The translations under genes were made by a program, and so were the position numbers. Positions 1 to 10,406 of a DNA stretch of 64,000 nt are shown in pieces. Every line of letters begins with the position of its first letter. The stretch's first letter is position 1. The notes beneath the pieces are model-generated. The model worked only from the letters and a program-made list of their open reading frames with translations, made no database searches and was not told the DNA's origin. The DNA is taken from the NCBI RefSeq assembly GCF_014836935.1, contig NZ_JACSPW010000009.1, positions 62,001-126,000 of the forward strand, in the 5' to 3' direction. Source of the DNA: Solibacillus merdavium. GTDB lineage: Bacteria > Bacillota > Bacilli > Bacillales_A > Planococcaceae.

Positions 1-452
1 CCCGCTGCTTCTTTTGCTGCAACTTCATCTGATGTTAAGTGACGGCATTTTCCGCCATACATTGGAGCAGCAATACCCTTCGCTTTTTGAGCGTCACGCT
101 CTGCTTCCAGCTCTTCTGATGTACAGAAACATTTATATGCTTGACCAGATTCTAACATCTTTTCTGCATGTTCTTTATAAATATCCAGGCGCTCCATTTG
201 GCGATATGGCGCATAAGGACCACCAATATCTACTGACTCATCTGGTGTAATACCCAACCAACGCAGGTTATCAAGTTGAGAAGCTTCTCCACCTTCTACA
301 TTACGCTCGATATCTGTATCTTCAATACGTACTACAAAAGTTCCGTTATGATGTTTTGCATATAAATAGTTAAATAAAGCTGTACGTGCGCCACCGATAT
401 GTAAAAATCCTGTTGGCGATGGTGCATAACGAACTCGTACTGTTTTCGTCAT
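1..452 (-). CDS. gltX: Glutamyl-tRNA synthetase, N-terminal part (runs off window)
   Basis: Only the first 150 codons are inside the window; the rest lies to the left. The reading frame from the ATG at 452 starts [20 protein letters not shown], which is the class I synthetase signature (the HIGH-type motif here is HIGG-like with PSPTG before it). GltX charges tRNA-Glu, and in Bacilli also tRNA-Gln before amidation. It follows ispF after a gap of about 200 bases, the usual Bacillales order ispD-ispF-gltX. The start is placed by the conserved N-terminus and a GGAGG-like site just upstream. I see no T-box leader in the 453-650 gap. Confidence 0.95.
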   Translation of the reverse strand, partial: MTKTVRVRYAPSPTGFLHIGGARTALFNYLYAKHHNGTFVVRIEDTDIERNVEGGEASQLDNLRWLGITPDESVDIGGPYAPYRQMERLDIYKEHAEKMLESGQAYKCFCTSEELEAERDAQKAKGIAAPMYGGKCRHLTSDEVAAKEAA

Positions 453-650
453 AATATTGCCTCCTAATTTTAGCGTTAAAACGCTCGACCATTTTCAATA
501 TAAAAAGTATACATTTTTTTATATGTGTAAGAAAGGACATTATATTGCACTATACTTTCACAATAAGTGTCTTTTTAAACCTTGTCCATTCTACCACTGT
601 CAGATAGTAAGTTAAAGTAGCATGTGTCAATTTTGACACCCGTTGCTGCC

Positions 651-1127
651 TTAAGCTTTCACTAAAAGAATTGTTGCCATTGCCGCAATACCTTCTTCAC
701 GACCAACAAACCCCAATTTCTCAGTTGTTGTTGCTTTTACATTTACTTGTGAAGGCTCTGCGTTTAATAATTGTGCGATACGGTTTTGCATTTGCGAAAT
801 ATATGGAGCCATTTTTGGACGTTGGGCCATAATCGTGCAATCTACATTGCCTAATTTATAGCCATGTTTTTCAACTATTTCCCAGATGTATTCAAGTAAC
901 TTCGCTGAATCTGCATCTTTCCACTCAGGATCTGTATCAGGGAAGTGACGACCAATATCCCCTTCACCAATTGCCCCCAATGCTGCATCAGTCACCGTAT
1001 GCAAAAGTACATCAGCATCTGAATGGCCTACCAAACCACGCTCATGCGGAATTGTAATCCCACCTAAAATTAATGGACGTCCCTCTGCAAATTCATGAAC
1101 GTCAAATCCTTGTCCAATTCGAAACAT
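651..1127 (-). CDS. ispF: 2-C-methyl-D-erythritol 2,4-cyclodiphosphate synthase
   Basis: 158 residues, the normal length. Forms the cyclic diphosphate of the MEP isoprenoid pathway with release of CMP, as a cytosolic trimer. The metal-binding N-terminal motif GFDVHEF and the following HSDADVLLH stretch are present, as is the C-terminal [14 protein letters not shown] segment. It lies downstream of ispD, which makes its distant substrate, but the two are separated by about 100 bases and by an intrinsic terminator overlapping the ispD stop, so ispF may have its own promoter. Assignment is secure. Confidence 0.97.
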   Translation of the reverse strand: MFRIGQGFDVHEFAEGRPLILGGITIPHERGLVGHSDADVLLHTVTDAALGAIGEGDIGRHFPDTDPEWKDADSAKLLEYIWEIVEKHGYKLGNVDCTIMAQRPKMAPYISQMQNRIAQLLNAEPSQVNVKATTTEKLGFVGREEGIAAMATILLVKA

Positions 1128-1207
1128 AACAATGCTAGCTTACAAAGTAAACTAGCTTTCACCTTCTTTCTGCTAATCTCATTACACATAGTATAATCAA
1201 CTTCTAC

Positions 1208-1243
1208 AAAAAAAGCCTTGAAAACCTTTTACTTTTCAAGGCT
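1208..1243 (-). terminator. Intrinsic terminator overlapping the ispD stop codon
   Basis: On the minus strand the arms AGCCTTGAAAA and TTTTCAAGGCT form an 11-bp stem followed by a run of seven T. The left arm includes the last codons and stop of ispD. Confidence 0.8.
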
Positions 1244-1930
1244 CTTTCTCAAGTTTCGTTTTTCTAAAATAGCTTCCCCGAAAATCAAATCTTCCTGGGT
1301 TGTCATTTTAACATTTTCGTAGCTACATTCTACGATGTGAATATCATGGCCTAGCCGTTCTACCAGCATCGCCTCATCCGTACCTAAGAAACCGACCTTT
1401 TCAGCTACATCTTCCGCTTCAACCAACAAATCATAACGAAATGCTTGCGGTGTTTGCACCATCCATAGAGACTCACGGTCAACGGTTTCTTTAATGAGTC
1501 CATTCTGCACGATTTTCATCGTATCTTTTGCACGAACGCCTGCAATGGCTGCCCCTTTTTCGTAAGCAACCTCCGCAAGTTCTGTAATCTTCGGAATCGT
1601 AATAAAAGGTCTTGCTGCATCATGAACAAGAACAACCTCAACTGCCTTCATTTCTTTAATACATGAGTGTACGGAATGCTGTCGTTCTTCCCCTCCTGTA
1701 GGCAGCCCTTTTACTTTTGTAATATTATAATTTTCGATGAGCGTCTGTATAAATGATCGTTCCTCATCCTTTACTGCTAGCCAAATACCTGTACAGTTTG
1801 CATCCTGTTCAAAAACAAGTAAGGTATGCACTAAAATGGGCTTATCTGCTAAGTTCAAAAATAATTTATTTTGCCCAGCACCCATACGTTTTCCACTACC
1901 TGCTGCTGGCAAAACGACTTCATACCGCAA
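1229..1930 (-). CDS. ispD: 2-C-methyl-D-erythritol 4-phosphate cytidylyltransferase
   Basis: 233 residues. Transfers CMP to methylerythritol phosphate in the MEP pathway. The nucleotidyltransferase signature near the N-terminus (LPAAGSGKRMG, residues about 7-17) and the VHDAARPF motif in the middle are intact. It starts 13 bases downstream of the yacL stop, so it is probably translated from the yacL transcript. The 3' end is embedded in a terminator, which would partly uncouple it from ispF and gltX. The C-terminal tail (about 10 residues, Lys/Arg rich) is coded by the terminator arm and is probably not functional sequence. Confidence 0.97.
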   Translation of the reverse strand: MRYEVVLPAAGSGKRMGAGQNKLFLNLADKPILVHTLLVFEQDANCTGIWLAVKDEERSFIQTLIENYNITKVKGLPTGGEERQHSVHSCIKEMKAVEVVLVHDAARPFITIPKITELAEVAYEKGAAIAGVRAKDTMKIVQNGLIKETVDRESLWMVQTPQAFRYDLLVEAEDVAEKVGFLGTDEAMLVERLGHDIHIVECSYENVKMTTQEDLIFGEAILEKRNLRKSLEK

Positions 1931-1943
1931 AATACTTCACTTC

Positions 1944-3023
1944 CTAATCCTCTTTTGGCTTTGCGAAAATCATGCGCCCGGCTGATGTTTGTAGTACGCT
2001 TGTTACCGTTACTCTAATCGCTTGACCGATATAACTTCGCCCGCCTTCTACAACAATCATCGTTCCATCATCTAAATATGCTACCCCTTGATTGTGTTCT
2101 TTTCCATCTTTAATCACAACAACTTGCATATCTTCACCAGGAATGACGACGGGCTTTACCGCATTTGCCAAATCATTAATATTCAACACTTGTACGCGAT
2201 GCAATTCGCAAACTTTATTTAAGTTAAAATCATTCGTTAAAATTTGTGCGCTCATGTTTTTGGCTAAACGGACCAATTTTAAATCCACTTCTGCCACATC
2301 TTCGAAATCGACTTCAGTAATAAGGACTTTGGATGCCCGTTCATCTTGAAGGCGCTTTAGAATATCCAAACCTCTGCGACCACGCGTCCGTTTTAATGTA
2401 TCAGAAGAATCTGCAATATGTTGAAGCTCTGTTAGCACAAACTGAGGCACTACTAAAATTCCTTCAACAAACCCCGTCTCGGATATGTCTGCAATACGTC
2501 CATCAATAATAACGCTCGTATCAAGCAATTTATATTGCTCCTGTTCTTGCGCTTCCTTTTCTGATGCCTCATTAATTCGTTTCTTTGTAGATTTCCCTGT
2601 AAAAATCTGCATGAGCTCGTCACGCTTACTAAATCCTAATCTGAAGCCTAAATATCCTAGGACAATCGATAAAATTGCAGGTACTACCGCGGTAATTACA
2701 GGTATATTCATTTGATTAATGGCTACACCAACTAACGTTGCAACACATAGCCCTACAATTAAGCCAAGCGTCCCAAACAATAAATCTGCTGCAGGTAATT
2801 TAAATAATACTTCTTCTAACCAAGTAATCAATTTTACAAAGTAATCGGATAACGCAAACGATAGGACAAATAATAAAGCAGCACCTATCGCAACACTAAA
2901 GTACGGATTATTAAGCCACGGATTGGATGATAAATTCATAAATTCATATAATGGCGGTAAGAAAATGAGACCTAATGCTCCACCGATAAATAAAAATGCT
3001 ACTTGAATAATTCTTTTCAACAT
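1944..3023 (-). CDS. yacL: PIN/TRAM-domain membrane protein YacL
   Basis: 359 residues with the start at the ATG at 3023, which has GGAGGTG eight bases upstream; an in-frame TTG at 3041 would include the ribosome-binding site and is rejected. Four hydrophobic segments fill the first 130 residues, followed by a PIN-like nuclease domain beginning LLDTSVIIDGRIADI (conserved Asp residues) and a C-terminal TRAM-like RNA-binding domain. YacL is conserved between disA and ispD in Bacillales; its cellular role is not settled. Here its upstream neighbour is not disA but a divergent acetate transporter gene. Confidence 0.93.
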   Translation of the reverse strand: MLKRIIQVAFLFIGGALGLIFLPPLYEFMNLSSNPWLNNPYFSVAIGAALLFVLSFALSDYFVKLITWLEEVLFKLPAADLLFGTLGLIVGLCVATLVGVAINQMNIPVITAVVPAILSIVLGYLGFRLGFSKRDELMQIFTGKSTKKRINEASEKEAQEQEQYKLLDTSVIIDGRIADISETGFVEGILVVPQFVLTELQHIADSSDTLKRTRGRRGLDILKRLQDERASKVLITEVDFEDVAEVDLKLVRLAKNMSAQILTNDFNLNKVCELHRVQVLNINDLANAVKPVVIPGEDMQVVVIKDGKEHNQGVAYLDDGTMIVVEGGRSYIGQAIRVTVTSVLQTSAGRMIFAKPKED

Positions 3024-3299
3024 TACTTTCACCTCCAACAATAATTATACATATAATGCCCTGTTCATGCGAAGGACAACCATCAATATTGAAACAAAAT
3101 AGAAATATTAGTCAAGGTCTATATTTAAGTAAGGACAATGTCCCCACTTCCACGTAAAATTCCACCCTTTATATTTGTTGAATTTACATCATATCTTTTC
3201 GATTATTACAGAGTTCATTCAAAATTATACTCATACATAGAATTTAGATATTATTTTAATATAATAGAAAAATGACAACATAGAATAGGAGAATACGTT

Positions 3300-3947
3300 T
3301 TGGATACAACAAAAGAAGTGAAAATTTCAACCGCTGACCCATCTGCAATCGGGTTATTCGGTTTAGCAATTGTAACATTTGTCGCTTCAACTCAAAAGTT
3401 GGGATGGACAGAAGGTTTAGGATTAGTCATTCCCTGGGCAATTTTCTTAGGTGGAATTGCACAATTTTATGCGTCAGTATTAGATTCAAAGCATAATAAT
3501 ACATTTGGTACGACAGCATTTGGAGCATACGGTCTATTTTGGATGGGTGTAGGTATGAGCTGGTTCGTTCAAGCCGGTGTGTTTGGTGAAGTATTGCAAG
3601 CATCTGTAGATACACGTCAGCTTGGCGTTGTGTATCTAGGGTATTTAATCTTTACCCTATTTATGACGATTGGTGCAGCTGAAACAAATAAAGTTTTATT
3701 TTCTATCTTCGTAATGATTGATTTCCTATTTATCGGCTTAGCATTAAGCTCATTTGGGATAATGGAACATGGGATGCACTTATTAGCCGCTTACTCTGAA
3801 TTAATTATTGCGCTTTTATCATTCTACGGTGCAGGTGCAAATGTTCTAAACAAACATTTCGGTTTCAACTTCCTGCCTATTGGAAAACCATTTGGCATTT
3901 TCAAAAAAGAAGCATTTGAAAAGAAAGATAAAACTGTAAAAGCATAA
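3300..3947 (+). CDS. GPR1/FUN34/YaaH-family acetate transporter
   Basis: 215 residues, TTG start at 3300 preceded by AGGAG at about 3286. Six strongly hydrophobic segments and the N-terminal signature SAIGLFGLAIVTF correspond to the NPxPLGLFG motif of the family (SatP/YaaH, acetate-succinate or ammonium export). The last 15 residues are a basic cytoplasmic tail. It is the only plus-strand gene in the first 11 kb and lies between yacL and radA, the position disA occupies in other Bacillales. That suggests insertion of this gene with loss or relocation of disA. Substrate is inferred from the family. Confidence 0.85.
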   Translation: MDTTKEVKISTADPSAIGLFGLAIVTFVASTQKLGWTEGLGLVIPWAIFLGGIAQFYASVLDSKHNNTFGTTAFGAYGLFWMGVGMSWFVQAGVFGEVLQASVDTRQLGVVYLGYLIFTLFMTIGAAETNKVLFSIFVMIDFLFIGLALSSFGIMEHGMHLLAAYSELIIALLSFYGAGANVLNKHFGFNFLPIGKPFGIFKKEAFEKKDKTVKA

Positions 3948-3967
3948 GTTAAAGAATTGAACAAAAT

Positions 3968-4010
3968 AAAGCGTCGCAATTTGGTTCCTACCATTTGCGA
4001 CGCTTTTTTA
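3968..4010 (+). terminator. Bidirectional intrinsic terminator between convergent satP-like gene and radA
   Basis: Arms AAAGCGTCGCAAAT and ATTTGCGACGCTTT flank a loop of about 12 bases, with TTTTTT on the plus strand and a weaker T-rich run on the minus strand. Confidence 0.85.
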
Positions 4011-4087
4011 TCTACATTGTTCCCCGCTTTACAGTGAGGATAACTTATACTCTTTGACGGATGCTCATCAAGGCACAAGAGGTGTAC

Positions 4088-5461
4088 CTATAAATTTTGA
4101 AAAGATTCTCGTAGTGCATCACTAATTGTTTCAACACCGACTACTTGAATATCTGCAGGGAACTCCCATCCTCCGATATTTGAAGCCGGTATGAATGCGC
4201 GTTTAAACCCTAGCTTTGCCGCTTCCTGCACACGCTGCTCAATTCTAGAAACACGACGAACTTCACCCGTTAACCCCACTTCACCAATAAAGCAATCAGT
4301 CGGACGTACCGTTTGATCTTTAAAACTCGAAACAATACTCGTTAATACAGCTAAATCAATTGCTGGCTCATCGAGTTTTACACCACCGGCAACTTTAATA
4401 TAGGCATCCTGTGCCTGAAGCATCATACCCATACGTTTTTCCAAAACTGCCATTAAAAGCTGCACACGGTTTTGATCAACCCCCGTAGCCATCCGCTTTG
4501 GATAATTAAAACTTGTTGGGGTAATAAGAGACTGTATTTCCACCAAAATTGGTCGTGTCCCCTCCATTGAAGCCACTATCGTTGAGCCTGGTGCACCTTG
4601 TGAACGCTCCTGTAAAAACAGCTCTGACGGATTTAATACTTCTTTCAATCCTCCATGGAGCATTTCAAAAATCGCAATTTCATTTGTAGATCCAAAACGG
4701 TTTTTCTGACTACGTAAAATCCGGTGGTTATGATGACGTTCCCCTTCAAAATAAAGTACCGTATCAACCATATGTTCTAAAATACGCGGACCGGCAATTT
4801 GCCCTTCCTTTGTAACGTGGCCAACTAAAAAGATTGCGATATTTTTTGTTTTCGCAATACGCATTAATTCTGCTGTACATTCACGTACTTGAGAAACACT
4901 TCCCGGTGCACTCGTTACTTCTGGATGATGTACTGTTTGAATCGAATCGACAATGACAAATTTAGGTTGGACTTCATCAATTGTTTGATTTAGAAATTCG
5001 AGATTCGTTTCCGAGTAAATATAAAGCTCCGGCGTATGTACACCTAAACGTTCAGCTCTTAGTTTCGTTTGACGGACAGATTCCTCGCCCGAAATATATA
5101 ACACACGTTTCCCTTGATTGGAAAGAAGCGCAGATACTTGTAGTAATAATGTAGATTTCCCGATACCTGGATCACCGCCTATCAGCACAAGTGAACCTGG
5201 GACAATACCGCCTCCAAGAACGCGGTTGAACTCACTCATTTCTGTAGCGATACGCGTTTCTTCCTGTACTTCCACATGAATAATAGGTGTTGCTTTTGTA
5301 GCGGTTGTAGAATGTTGGAACGCACCACGTGGCCCTTTTGTGATGACTTCAACTTCTTCATTCATCGTATTCCATTCACCACAGCCAGGACAGCGCCCCA
5401 TCCATTTTGCCGCTTCATACCCACAGCTGCTGCACATAAATTTAGACTTCTTTTTTGCCAT
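4088..5461 (-). CDS. radA: DNA repair and recombination protein RadA
   Basis: 457 residues, typical length. Starts with a four-cysteine zinc finger (CSSCGY...CPGCGEW, residues 10-31), then a RecA-like ATPase with Walker [11 protein letters not shown] (about residue 100), the RadA-specific KNRFG motif (about residue 254), and a C-terminal Lon-protease-like domain. RadA helps branch migration during recombination. In B. subtilis radA is cotranscribed from the ctsR promoter; here a strong terminator stands between clpC and radA, so read-through or a separate promoter in 5462-5630 is needed. Confidence 0.97.
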   Translation of the reverse strand: MAKKKSKFMCSSCGYEAAKWMGRCPGCGEWNTMNEEVEVITKGPRGAFQHSTTATKATPIIHVEVQEETRIATEMSEFNRVLGGGIVPGSLVLIGGDPGIGKSTLLLQVSALLSNQGKRVLYISGEESVRQTKLRAERLGVHTPELYIYSETNLEFLNQTIDEVQPKFVIVDSIQTVHHPEVTSAPGSVSQVRECTAELMRIAKTKNIAIFLVGHVTKEGQIAGPRILEHMVDTVLYFEGERHHNHRILRSQKNRFGSTNEIAIFEMLHGGLKEVLNPSELFLQERSQGAPGSTIVASMEGTRPILVEIQSLITPTSFNYPKRMATGVDQNRVQLLMAVLEKRMGMMLQAQDAYIKVAGGVKLDEPAIDLAVLTSIVSSFKDQTVRPTDCFIGEVGLTGEVRRVSRIEQRVQEAAKLGFKRAFIPASNIGGWEFPADIQVVGVETISDALRESFQNL

Positions 5462-5631
5462 TTCACTAGCTCCTTCGAATGTTTGTTCCTATAATTGTAC
5501 ACGAAACAAAATCGAATACCCAATAAACAGCTGAAAAATTCTTTTTTAGCTGTTTATTCATATAAGAAATTGTAATGCCCGTTTTAGCATGAGCCCATAT
5601 AGAAAGTTTTTTAATAAAAGTTTTTGATATT

Positions 5632-5669
5632 AAAAAAGACGAAGCAGTAATGATTCCTGCTTCGTCAAC
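5632..5669 (-). terminator. Intrinsic terminator after clpC
   Basis: Minus-strand stem GACGAAGCAG / CTGCTTCGTC with a nine-base loop and six T. It lies just after the clpC stop and separates the ctsR-mcsA-mcsB-clpC unit from radA. Confidence 0.9.
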
Positions 5670-5674
5670 TTTAG

Positions 5675-8119
5675 TTAATTCGTTGATACTTTTTCTTGCG
5701 TACGGACGATGAACTCATCACTTACATAATCAAGCACAACTGTTTGCGACTTATCTAATGTACCTTTTAACAGTTCTTCAGATAAACGGTCTTCCACATG
5801 TTTTTGCAATGCACGACGTAATGGGCGTGCACCGTATTGTGGGTCATAACCTTCTTCAGCGATCTTTTCGAGTGCAGCATCTGTAAGATGTAACTCAATT
5901 TCTTGCTCCTGAAGACGTTTTGTTAAAGAGTTTGCCATTAATGATACGATTTCTTTTAAATGATCCTTCTCTAATGAGTGGAACACAATCATTTCGTCAA
6001 TACGGTTTAAGAATTCTGGACGGAATGCTTTTTTCAGTTCTTCCAACATTGTACCCTTCATGTCTTTATCTTTTGATTCATTTAGTGCTGCGCCAAATCC
6101 AACATGCTTACGGTATTTCAATGCATCTGCACCAACGTTCGATGTCATAATAACTACCGTATTACGGAAATCTACAACACGACCTTTTGAATCAGTTAAA
6201 CGACCATCTTCCAACACTTGCAATAAGATGTTGAATACATCTGGGTGCGCCTTTTCAATTTCGTCGAGCAAGACTACCGAATATGGCTTACGACGAACTT
6301 TTTCTGTTAATTGTCCACCATCATCAAATCCTACGTATCCTGGAGGAGAACCGACTAAACGAGAAGTCGAATGTTTTTCCATGTACTCGGACATATCAAC
6401 ACGGATCATTGCATCTTCATCACCGAACATTACTTCGGCTAATGCTCGCGCAAGTTCCGTTTTACCAACCCCTGTAGGACCAAGGAAAATGAATGAACCA
6501 ATTGGACGCTTTGGATCTTTTAAGCCTGCACGAGCACGACGGATAGCTCGTGAAATTGCCTCAACCGCTTCACCTTGACCAACGACACGCTTGTGTAATT
6601 CTTCTTCAAGATTCAACAGCTTCGCTGATTCTGCTTGTGCGATTTTAGAAACAGGAATTCCAGTCCACATCGCAACTACTTGGGCAATATCATCTACATA
6701 TACTGTAGACTCTTCTTTACCTTGCTTTTCTTTCCATTCCTTTTTCATTTGCTCAAGCTCTTGTTTTAGCTTTTGCTCCGAATCACGTAACGCTGCTGCC
6801 TTTTCAAATTCCTGACCTGAAACAGCCGCATTCTTTTCGGATTTTATACCCTCTAGCTTATCTTCTAATTCTTTTAAATTCGGTGGAACTGTATATGAAC
6901 GTAAACGAACTTTCGAACCGGCCTCATCAATTAAGTCAATTGCTTTATCCGGTAAGAATCGGTCTGAAATGTAACGATCCGATAATTTTGCTGCCGCTTC
7001 TACTGCTTCGTCTGAAATTTTCACACGGTGATGTGCTTCATAACGGTCACGTAAGCCTTTAATAATTTGGATTGTTTCATCAACAGATGGCTCATCGACT
7101 TGGATAGGTTGGAAACGACGCTCCAATGCTGCATCTTTTTCAATATATTTACGATATTCATCAAGTGTTGTTGCACCGATACATTGTAATTCTCCGCGGG
7201 CTAAAGATGGTTTTAAAATGTTGGATGCATCAATTGCACCTTCTGCACCACCTGCACCGATTAATGTGTGAAGCTCGTCGATGAACAGAATGATATTGCC
7301 GGCTTGGCGAATCTCATCCATTACTTTTTTCAGACGGTCCTCGAATTCACCGCGGTATTTTGTACCTGCTACAACAGTACCCATATCAAGTGTCATAACA
7401 CGTTTGTCACGAAGCGTTTCAGGTACTTCATTATTAATGATTTGCTGAGCCAAGCCTTCAGCAATGGCTGTTTTACCGACACCTGGCTCCCCGATTAGTA
7501 CTGGGTTGTTTTTTGTACGGCGTGACAATACTTCCACGACACGTGTAATTTCTTTAGAGCGTCCGATTACAGGGTCAAGTGAACCTTCTCGTGCCACTGC
7601 TGTTAAATCACGCGCTAAACTATCCAATGTTGGTGTATTCACAGTTTGCGCCATATTTGACGTTCCACTAGTGTTGGCATCATTGTTTCCTAATAGTAAT
7701 AAAACTTGTTGGCGTGCTTTATTAATACTTACACCCGTGTTAGCCAGTACGCGTGCTGCAACGCCTTCACCTTCACGAATTAATGCCAATAATATATGTT
7801 CTGTTCCTACATATGCATGACCTAGTTTGCGTGACTCATCCAACGACAGTTCGATTACTTTTTTAGCACGCGGTGTGTAATGAACGATAGGGCCAACTTC
7901 CTCCGTACCCTTTCCTACCAATTCCTCTATGCCTGTTTCGATCATCTGAGGGCTAATATTAATTGCTTCCAATGCTTTTGCAGCAATCCCGCCACCTTCA
8001 CGAATTAAGCCAAGTAAAATATGTTCTGTTCCAATTTCTTTATGCTTAAGGCGAATTGCTTCTTCTTGAGCAAGTTGTAATACTTTTTGAGCACGTTGTG
8101 TGAATCGATTGAACATCAT
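5675..8119 (-). CDS. clpC: ATP-dependent Clp protease ATPase subunit ClpC
   Basis: 814 residues, full length. Two N-terminal Clp repeats (residues 1-145), first AAA+ domain with Walker A GEPGVGKT (about 210), a UVR-like coiled middle domain around 420-470 that binds adaptor proteins, and a second AAA+ domain with GPTGVGKT (about 550). A VGFG loop near 670 is the expected ClpP contact. ClpC unfolds substrates for ClpP, including proteins arginine-phosphorylated by McsB. Its ATG overlaps the mcsB stop by four bases (ATGA), so the two are translationally coupled. Regulated with the operon by CtsR. Confidence 0.98.
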   Translation of the reverse strand: MMFNRFTQRAQKVLQLAQEEAIRLKHKEIGTEHILLGLIREGGGIAAKALEAINISPQMIETGIEELVGKGTEEVGPIVHYTPRAKKVIELSLDESRKLGHAYVGTEHILLALIREGEGVAARVLANTGVSINKARQQVLLLLGNNDANTSGTSNMAQTVNTPTLDSLARDLTAVAREGSLDPVIGRSKEITRVVEVLSRRTKNNPVLIGEPGVGKTAIAEGLAQQIINNEVPETLRDKRVMTLDMGTVVAGTKYRGEFEDRLKKVMDEIRQAGNIILFIDELHTLIGAGGAEGAIDASNILKPSLARGELQCIGATTLDEYRKYIEKDAALERRFQPIQVDEPSVDETIQIIKGLRDRYEAHHRVKISDEAVEAAAKLSDRYISDRFLPDKAIDLIDEAGSKVRLRSYTVPPNLKELEDKLEGIKSEKNAAVSGQEFEKAAALRDSEQKLKQELEQMKKEWKEKQGKEESTVYVDDIAQVVAMWTGIPVSKIAQAESAKLLNLEEELHKRVVGQGEAVEAISRAIRRARAGLKDPKRPIGSFIFLGPTGVGKTELARALAEVMFGDEDAMIRVDMSEYMEKHSTSRLVGSPPGYVGFDDGGQLTEKVRRKPYSVVLLDEIEKAHPDVFNILLQVLEDGRLTDSKGRVVDFRNTVVIMTSNVGADALKYRKHVGFGAALNESKDKDMKGTMLEELKKAFRPEFLNRIDEMIVFHSLEKDHLKEIVSLMANSLTKRLQEQEIELHLTDAALEKIAEEGYDPQYGARPLRRALQKHVEDRLSEELLKGTLDKSQTVVLDYVSDEFIVRTQEKVSTN

Positions 8120-9213
8120 AAAAAATCCTCTCCTTTTTCCCCATTGTTTATAGCTTCATCTTGCTCATTTAACTTATCTTGTAAAAGCTTCGCACGATAC
8201 ATATCGCGCTCTGCTGGTTGCAACGTAGTACCAATATATTGCTGAATGAGTCCAGGTTGCATTAAAAGCATGCACTCATTTAATTTACGCTGTGAAATAG
8301 GTTCTAATAATCCTAAACTTACCCCAAGACGGACATTGGATAAACAGCTTGCGGCTTCCTCACTCGGTAAAATTTTTGCAAACTTCAATGTGCCAAGTGC
8401 ACGACTTAAGCGGTCTTCTAAAATTGAAGGAGCACGCATCAATAAATTTTTCCGGGCAAGCTGTTCTTTTTGAATGACTTGCTCTACTACTTCTTGAAGC
8501 TCATGCAAAATTGTTTCTTCGGATTTCCCTAAAGTGATCTGATTAGAGATTTGATAAATATTACCTAAGTTTTCACTTCCTTCTCCATATATACCCCTCA
8601 CTACCATTCCTAACCTTGTCATCATCTGAATCAGGGCATTCATTTGTTTAGTCATAGTAAGTGCTGGTAAATGAAGCATGACAGAGGCTCTAAGTCCCGT
8701 TCCAACATTGGTCGGACAACTTGTTAAGTAGCCATATCGGTCTTCATATGCATAGTTGATTGACTTACTCAAGTAGCGGTCAATCGTTCTAGCCTCCTTA
8801 AAGGCTTCTTTTAAGTTCATGCCTTGTGTCAGGCTCTGAATCCGAATATGGTCCTCTTCATTTACTAATATGCTAATGGATTCATCTTTTGTTAAAAAAA
8901 ATGATCCTATTTTTTTTCTCCGTGCCAAGTTAGGGCTTATAAGATGCTTCTCTACTAGGATTTGACGCTGTAATACAGGCATATCTTTTATTTGGAAGTA
9001 GGAAAATTGATAAGGGTTTACATCTGTAGATAGTAGAACCTTCATCATTTTTTCTTCGACTACCTGTGCCTCTTCTTCTGTAAAACTTATTGGAAATCGA
9101 GTATTGGCAATATTACGAGCAAGTCGAATGCGTGTACTAATGACGATATCCGATTCGCTTTCATGTTGCATCCAGCTTGGACTAGCATTCGTTAGAAAAT
9201 GCTCGATGTTCAT
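8116..9213 (-). CDS. mcsB: Protein arginine kinase McsB
   Basis: 365 residues. A phosphagen-kinase fold protein that phosphorylates arginines to mark proteins for ClpCP, and that inactivates CtsR under heat. Recognisable segments are the nucleotide-binding STRIRLARN motif near residue 27, the catalytic-loop cysteine in [13 protein letters not shown] (about residue 167), and the C-terminal region that binds phosphoarginine. Four-base overlaps with both mcsA and clpC show a tight operon. No missing key residue seen. Confidence 0.97.
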   Translation of the reverse strand: MNIEHFLTNASPSWMQHESESDIVISTRIRLARNIANTRFPISFTEEEAQVVEEKMMKVLLSTDVNPYQFSYFQIKDMPVLQRQILVEKHLISPNLARRKKIGSFFLTKDESISILVNEEDHIRIQSLTQGMNLKEAFKEARTIDRYLSKSINYAYEDRYGYLTSCPTNVGTGLRASVMLHLPALTMTKQMNALIQMMTRLGMVVRGIYGEGSENLGNIYQISNQITLGKSEETILHELQEVVEQVIQKEQLARKNLLMRAPSILEDRLSRALGTLKFAKILPSEEAASCLSNVRLGVSLGLLEPISQRKLNECMLLMQPGLIQQYIGTTLQPAERDMYRAKLLQDKLNEQDEAINNGEKGEDFL

Positions 9214-9752
9214 GCGTTCCCCTCTCCTTCCTGTTTGATTTTATTTTCTAATTCACGTACTTCATCACGAATTGAAGCTGCATCCTCAAAGCGTTCCTCA
9301 GCAATCGCCTGATGTAATAATGTACGGAGTTCGTTAATTTGTTGTTCAACTTTTTCTTTTGATGGGGCATTTTTTTCGTACCCTACATGCTGTGTACCTG
9401 CTTGAATGCGTTCGAGCAGCTGTGGTAATTGTTCACTAAATGTTTCATAACACTGACCACATCCAAATTTTCCTTGCTTTAAAAATTGCCGGTACGTAAA
9501 CCCACAAGAAGGACATGCTTTTGGATTGGTTGTCTGTTTCGTTGTGCTTTCTTTTTTAGCGTTCACTGGTACAAAATTGAACCAATTCGATATAAGCTGC
9601 TGAAGAGATGTTGGCTCTTCACTCACATCAAATTGAAATGGATGAAATTGTGTAGCACATACTTCACAATAATGACGTTCCACTTTTTGACCATTGTGAA
9701 CTTGTGTTACCGTTACATTTGCATGACGCTGCTTACAATGCTCACATATCAT
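9210..9752 (-). CDS. mcsA: McsA, activator of McsB
   Basis: 180 residues. Carries two zinc-binding CxxC pairs near the N-terminus (CEHCKQ and CEVC), a second pair (CPSC and CGQC) around 90-110, and a C-terminal UVR motif (residues about 140-175). McsA binds and activates the McsB kinase in the CtsR stress circuit. The ATG lies 12 bases after the ctsR stop and the stop overlaps the mcsB start by four bases. Length and domain order match the family. Confidence 0.96.
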   Translation of the reverse strand: MICEHCKQRHANVTVTQVHNGQKVERHYCEVCATQFHPFQFDVSEEPTSLQQLISNWFNFVPVNAKKESTTKQTTNPKACPSCGFTYRQFLKQGKFGCGQCYETFSEQLPQLLERIQAGTQHVGYEKNAPSKEKVEQQINELRTLLHQAIAEERFEDAASIRDEVRELENKIKQEGEGNA

Positions 9753-9764
9753 ATATTTACACCT

Positions 9765-10229
9765 CTACTTTTCAAAAGAAATCGTTTGTAGCATTGCATG
9801 CATAATACGTGCCCTTAACTGATCACGGAGTGGTAAACCTACCTGTAATGTGACACGATCTAGGGCCACTTTCATAATGCTTGCTTCACGCTCAGTAATA
9901 ATATCCTCTTCCAACAATCGATAAATAATATGCTCTGCATTCGTCTGTGCAATGGCATTCCCTATTTGTGTTTCCATTTCATCTAATAAATTTTTCTTTG
10001 AGTGGATTGTTACTCGCAAAATCCGAATATAACCGCCACCTCCACGCTTACTCTCTACATAGTAGCCATGTTCGGTCGTGAAACGCGTATTGATGACGTA
10101 ATTGATTTGGGAAGGAGCACAGGAAAATTGCTTCGCTAATTCATTGCGCTTTATCTCAATATGTCCCTGCCCATCTAATTCAATAACTTCCTTCAAATAC
10201 CCTTCAATTATGTCAGATATATTCCTCAT
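9765..10229 (-). CDS. ctsR: Transcriptional repressor of class III stress genes CtsR
   Basis: 154 residues when started at the ATG at 10229 (AGAGGTG seven bases upstream); the in-frame ATG at 10250 would give seven extra residues not found in the family. N-terminal winged helix-turn-helix with the glycine-rich wing RGGGGYIRI (residues about 60-70) that acts as the thermosensor, and a C-terminal dimerisation/McsB-binding domain. CtsR represses its own operon through the operator at 10256-10272. First gene of ctsR-mcsA-mcsB-clpC. Confidence 0.97.
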   Translation of the reverse strand: MRNISDIIEGYLKEVIELDGQGHIEIKRNELAKQFSCAPSQINYVINTRFTTEHGYYVESKRGGGGYIRILRVTIHSKKNLLDEMETQIGNAIAQTNAEHIIYRLLEEDIITEREASIMKVALDRVTLQVGLPLRDQLRARIMHAMLQTISFEK

Positions 10230-10255
10230 GCTGTTTTCACCTCTCATCAACTGAC

Positions 10256-10272
10256 TTTGACTATCTTTGACT
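10256..10272 (-). promoter_or_regulatory. CtsR operator
   Basis: Minus strand reads AGTCAAAGATAGTCAAA: two perfect RGTCAAA heptads spaced by three bases, the consensus CtsR box, located just downstream of the promoter -10 element. Confidence 0.95.
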
Positions 10273-10274
10273 TA

Positions 10275-10304
10275 AATATACAATATTTATTTTTTGCAAT
10301 GCAA
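10275..10304 (-). promoter_or_regulatory. SigA-type promoter of the ctsR operon
   Basis: TTGCAT, an 18-base spacer and TATATT on the minus strand; the transcript would begin within the CtsR operator, explaining repression. Confidence 0.7.
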
Positions 10305-10360
10305 CTATTTGCTCTTACTTAGGTTTCCCCTAAATCGCAATAAAAAATCCCTATTTATGT

Positions 10361-10398
10361 AAAAAAACGGCCGAGTTTGTTTTATACAAACTCGACCG
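10361..10398 (-). terminator. Intrinsic terminator after the DUF4870 gene
   Basis: Minus-strand stem CGGTCGAGTTTG / CAAACTCGGCCG (one G-T pair) followed by TTTTTTT. Confidence 0.85.
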
Positions 10399-10406
10399 CT
10401 TTTATG

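Noticed and set aside
624-639. Inverted repeat GTGTCAA-TT-TTGACAC between gltX and ispF
   Set aside because: Loop too small for a good RNA hairpin and no T-run on either side; could be an operator but nothing identifies a regulator.
453-650. Possible T-box leader for gltX
   Set aside because: No T-box sequence (TGGN-type bulge or conserved 14-base T-box) is visible.
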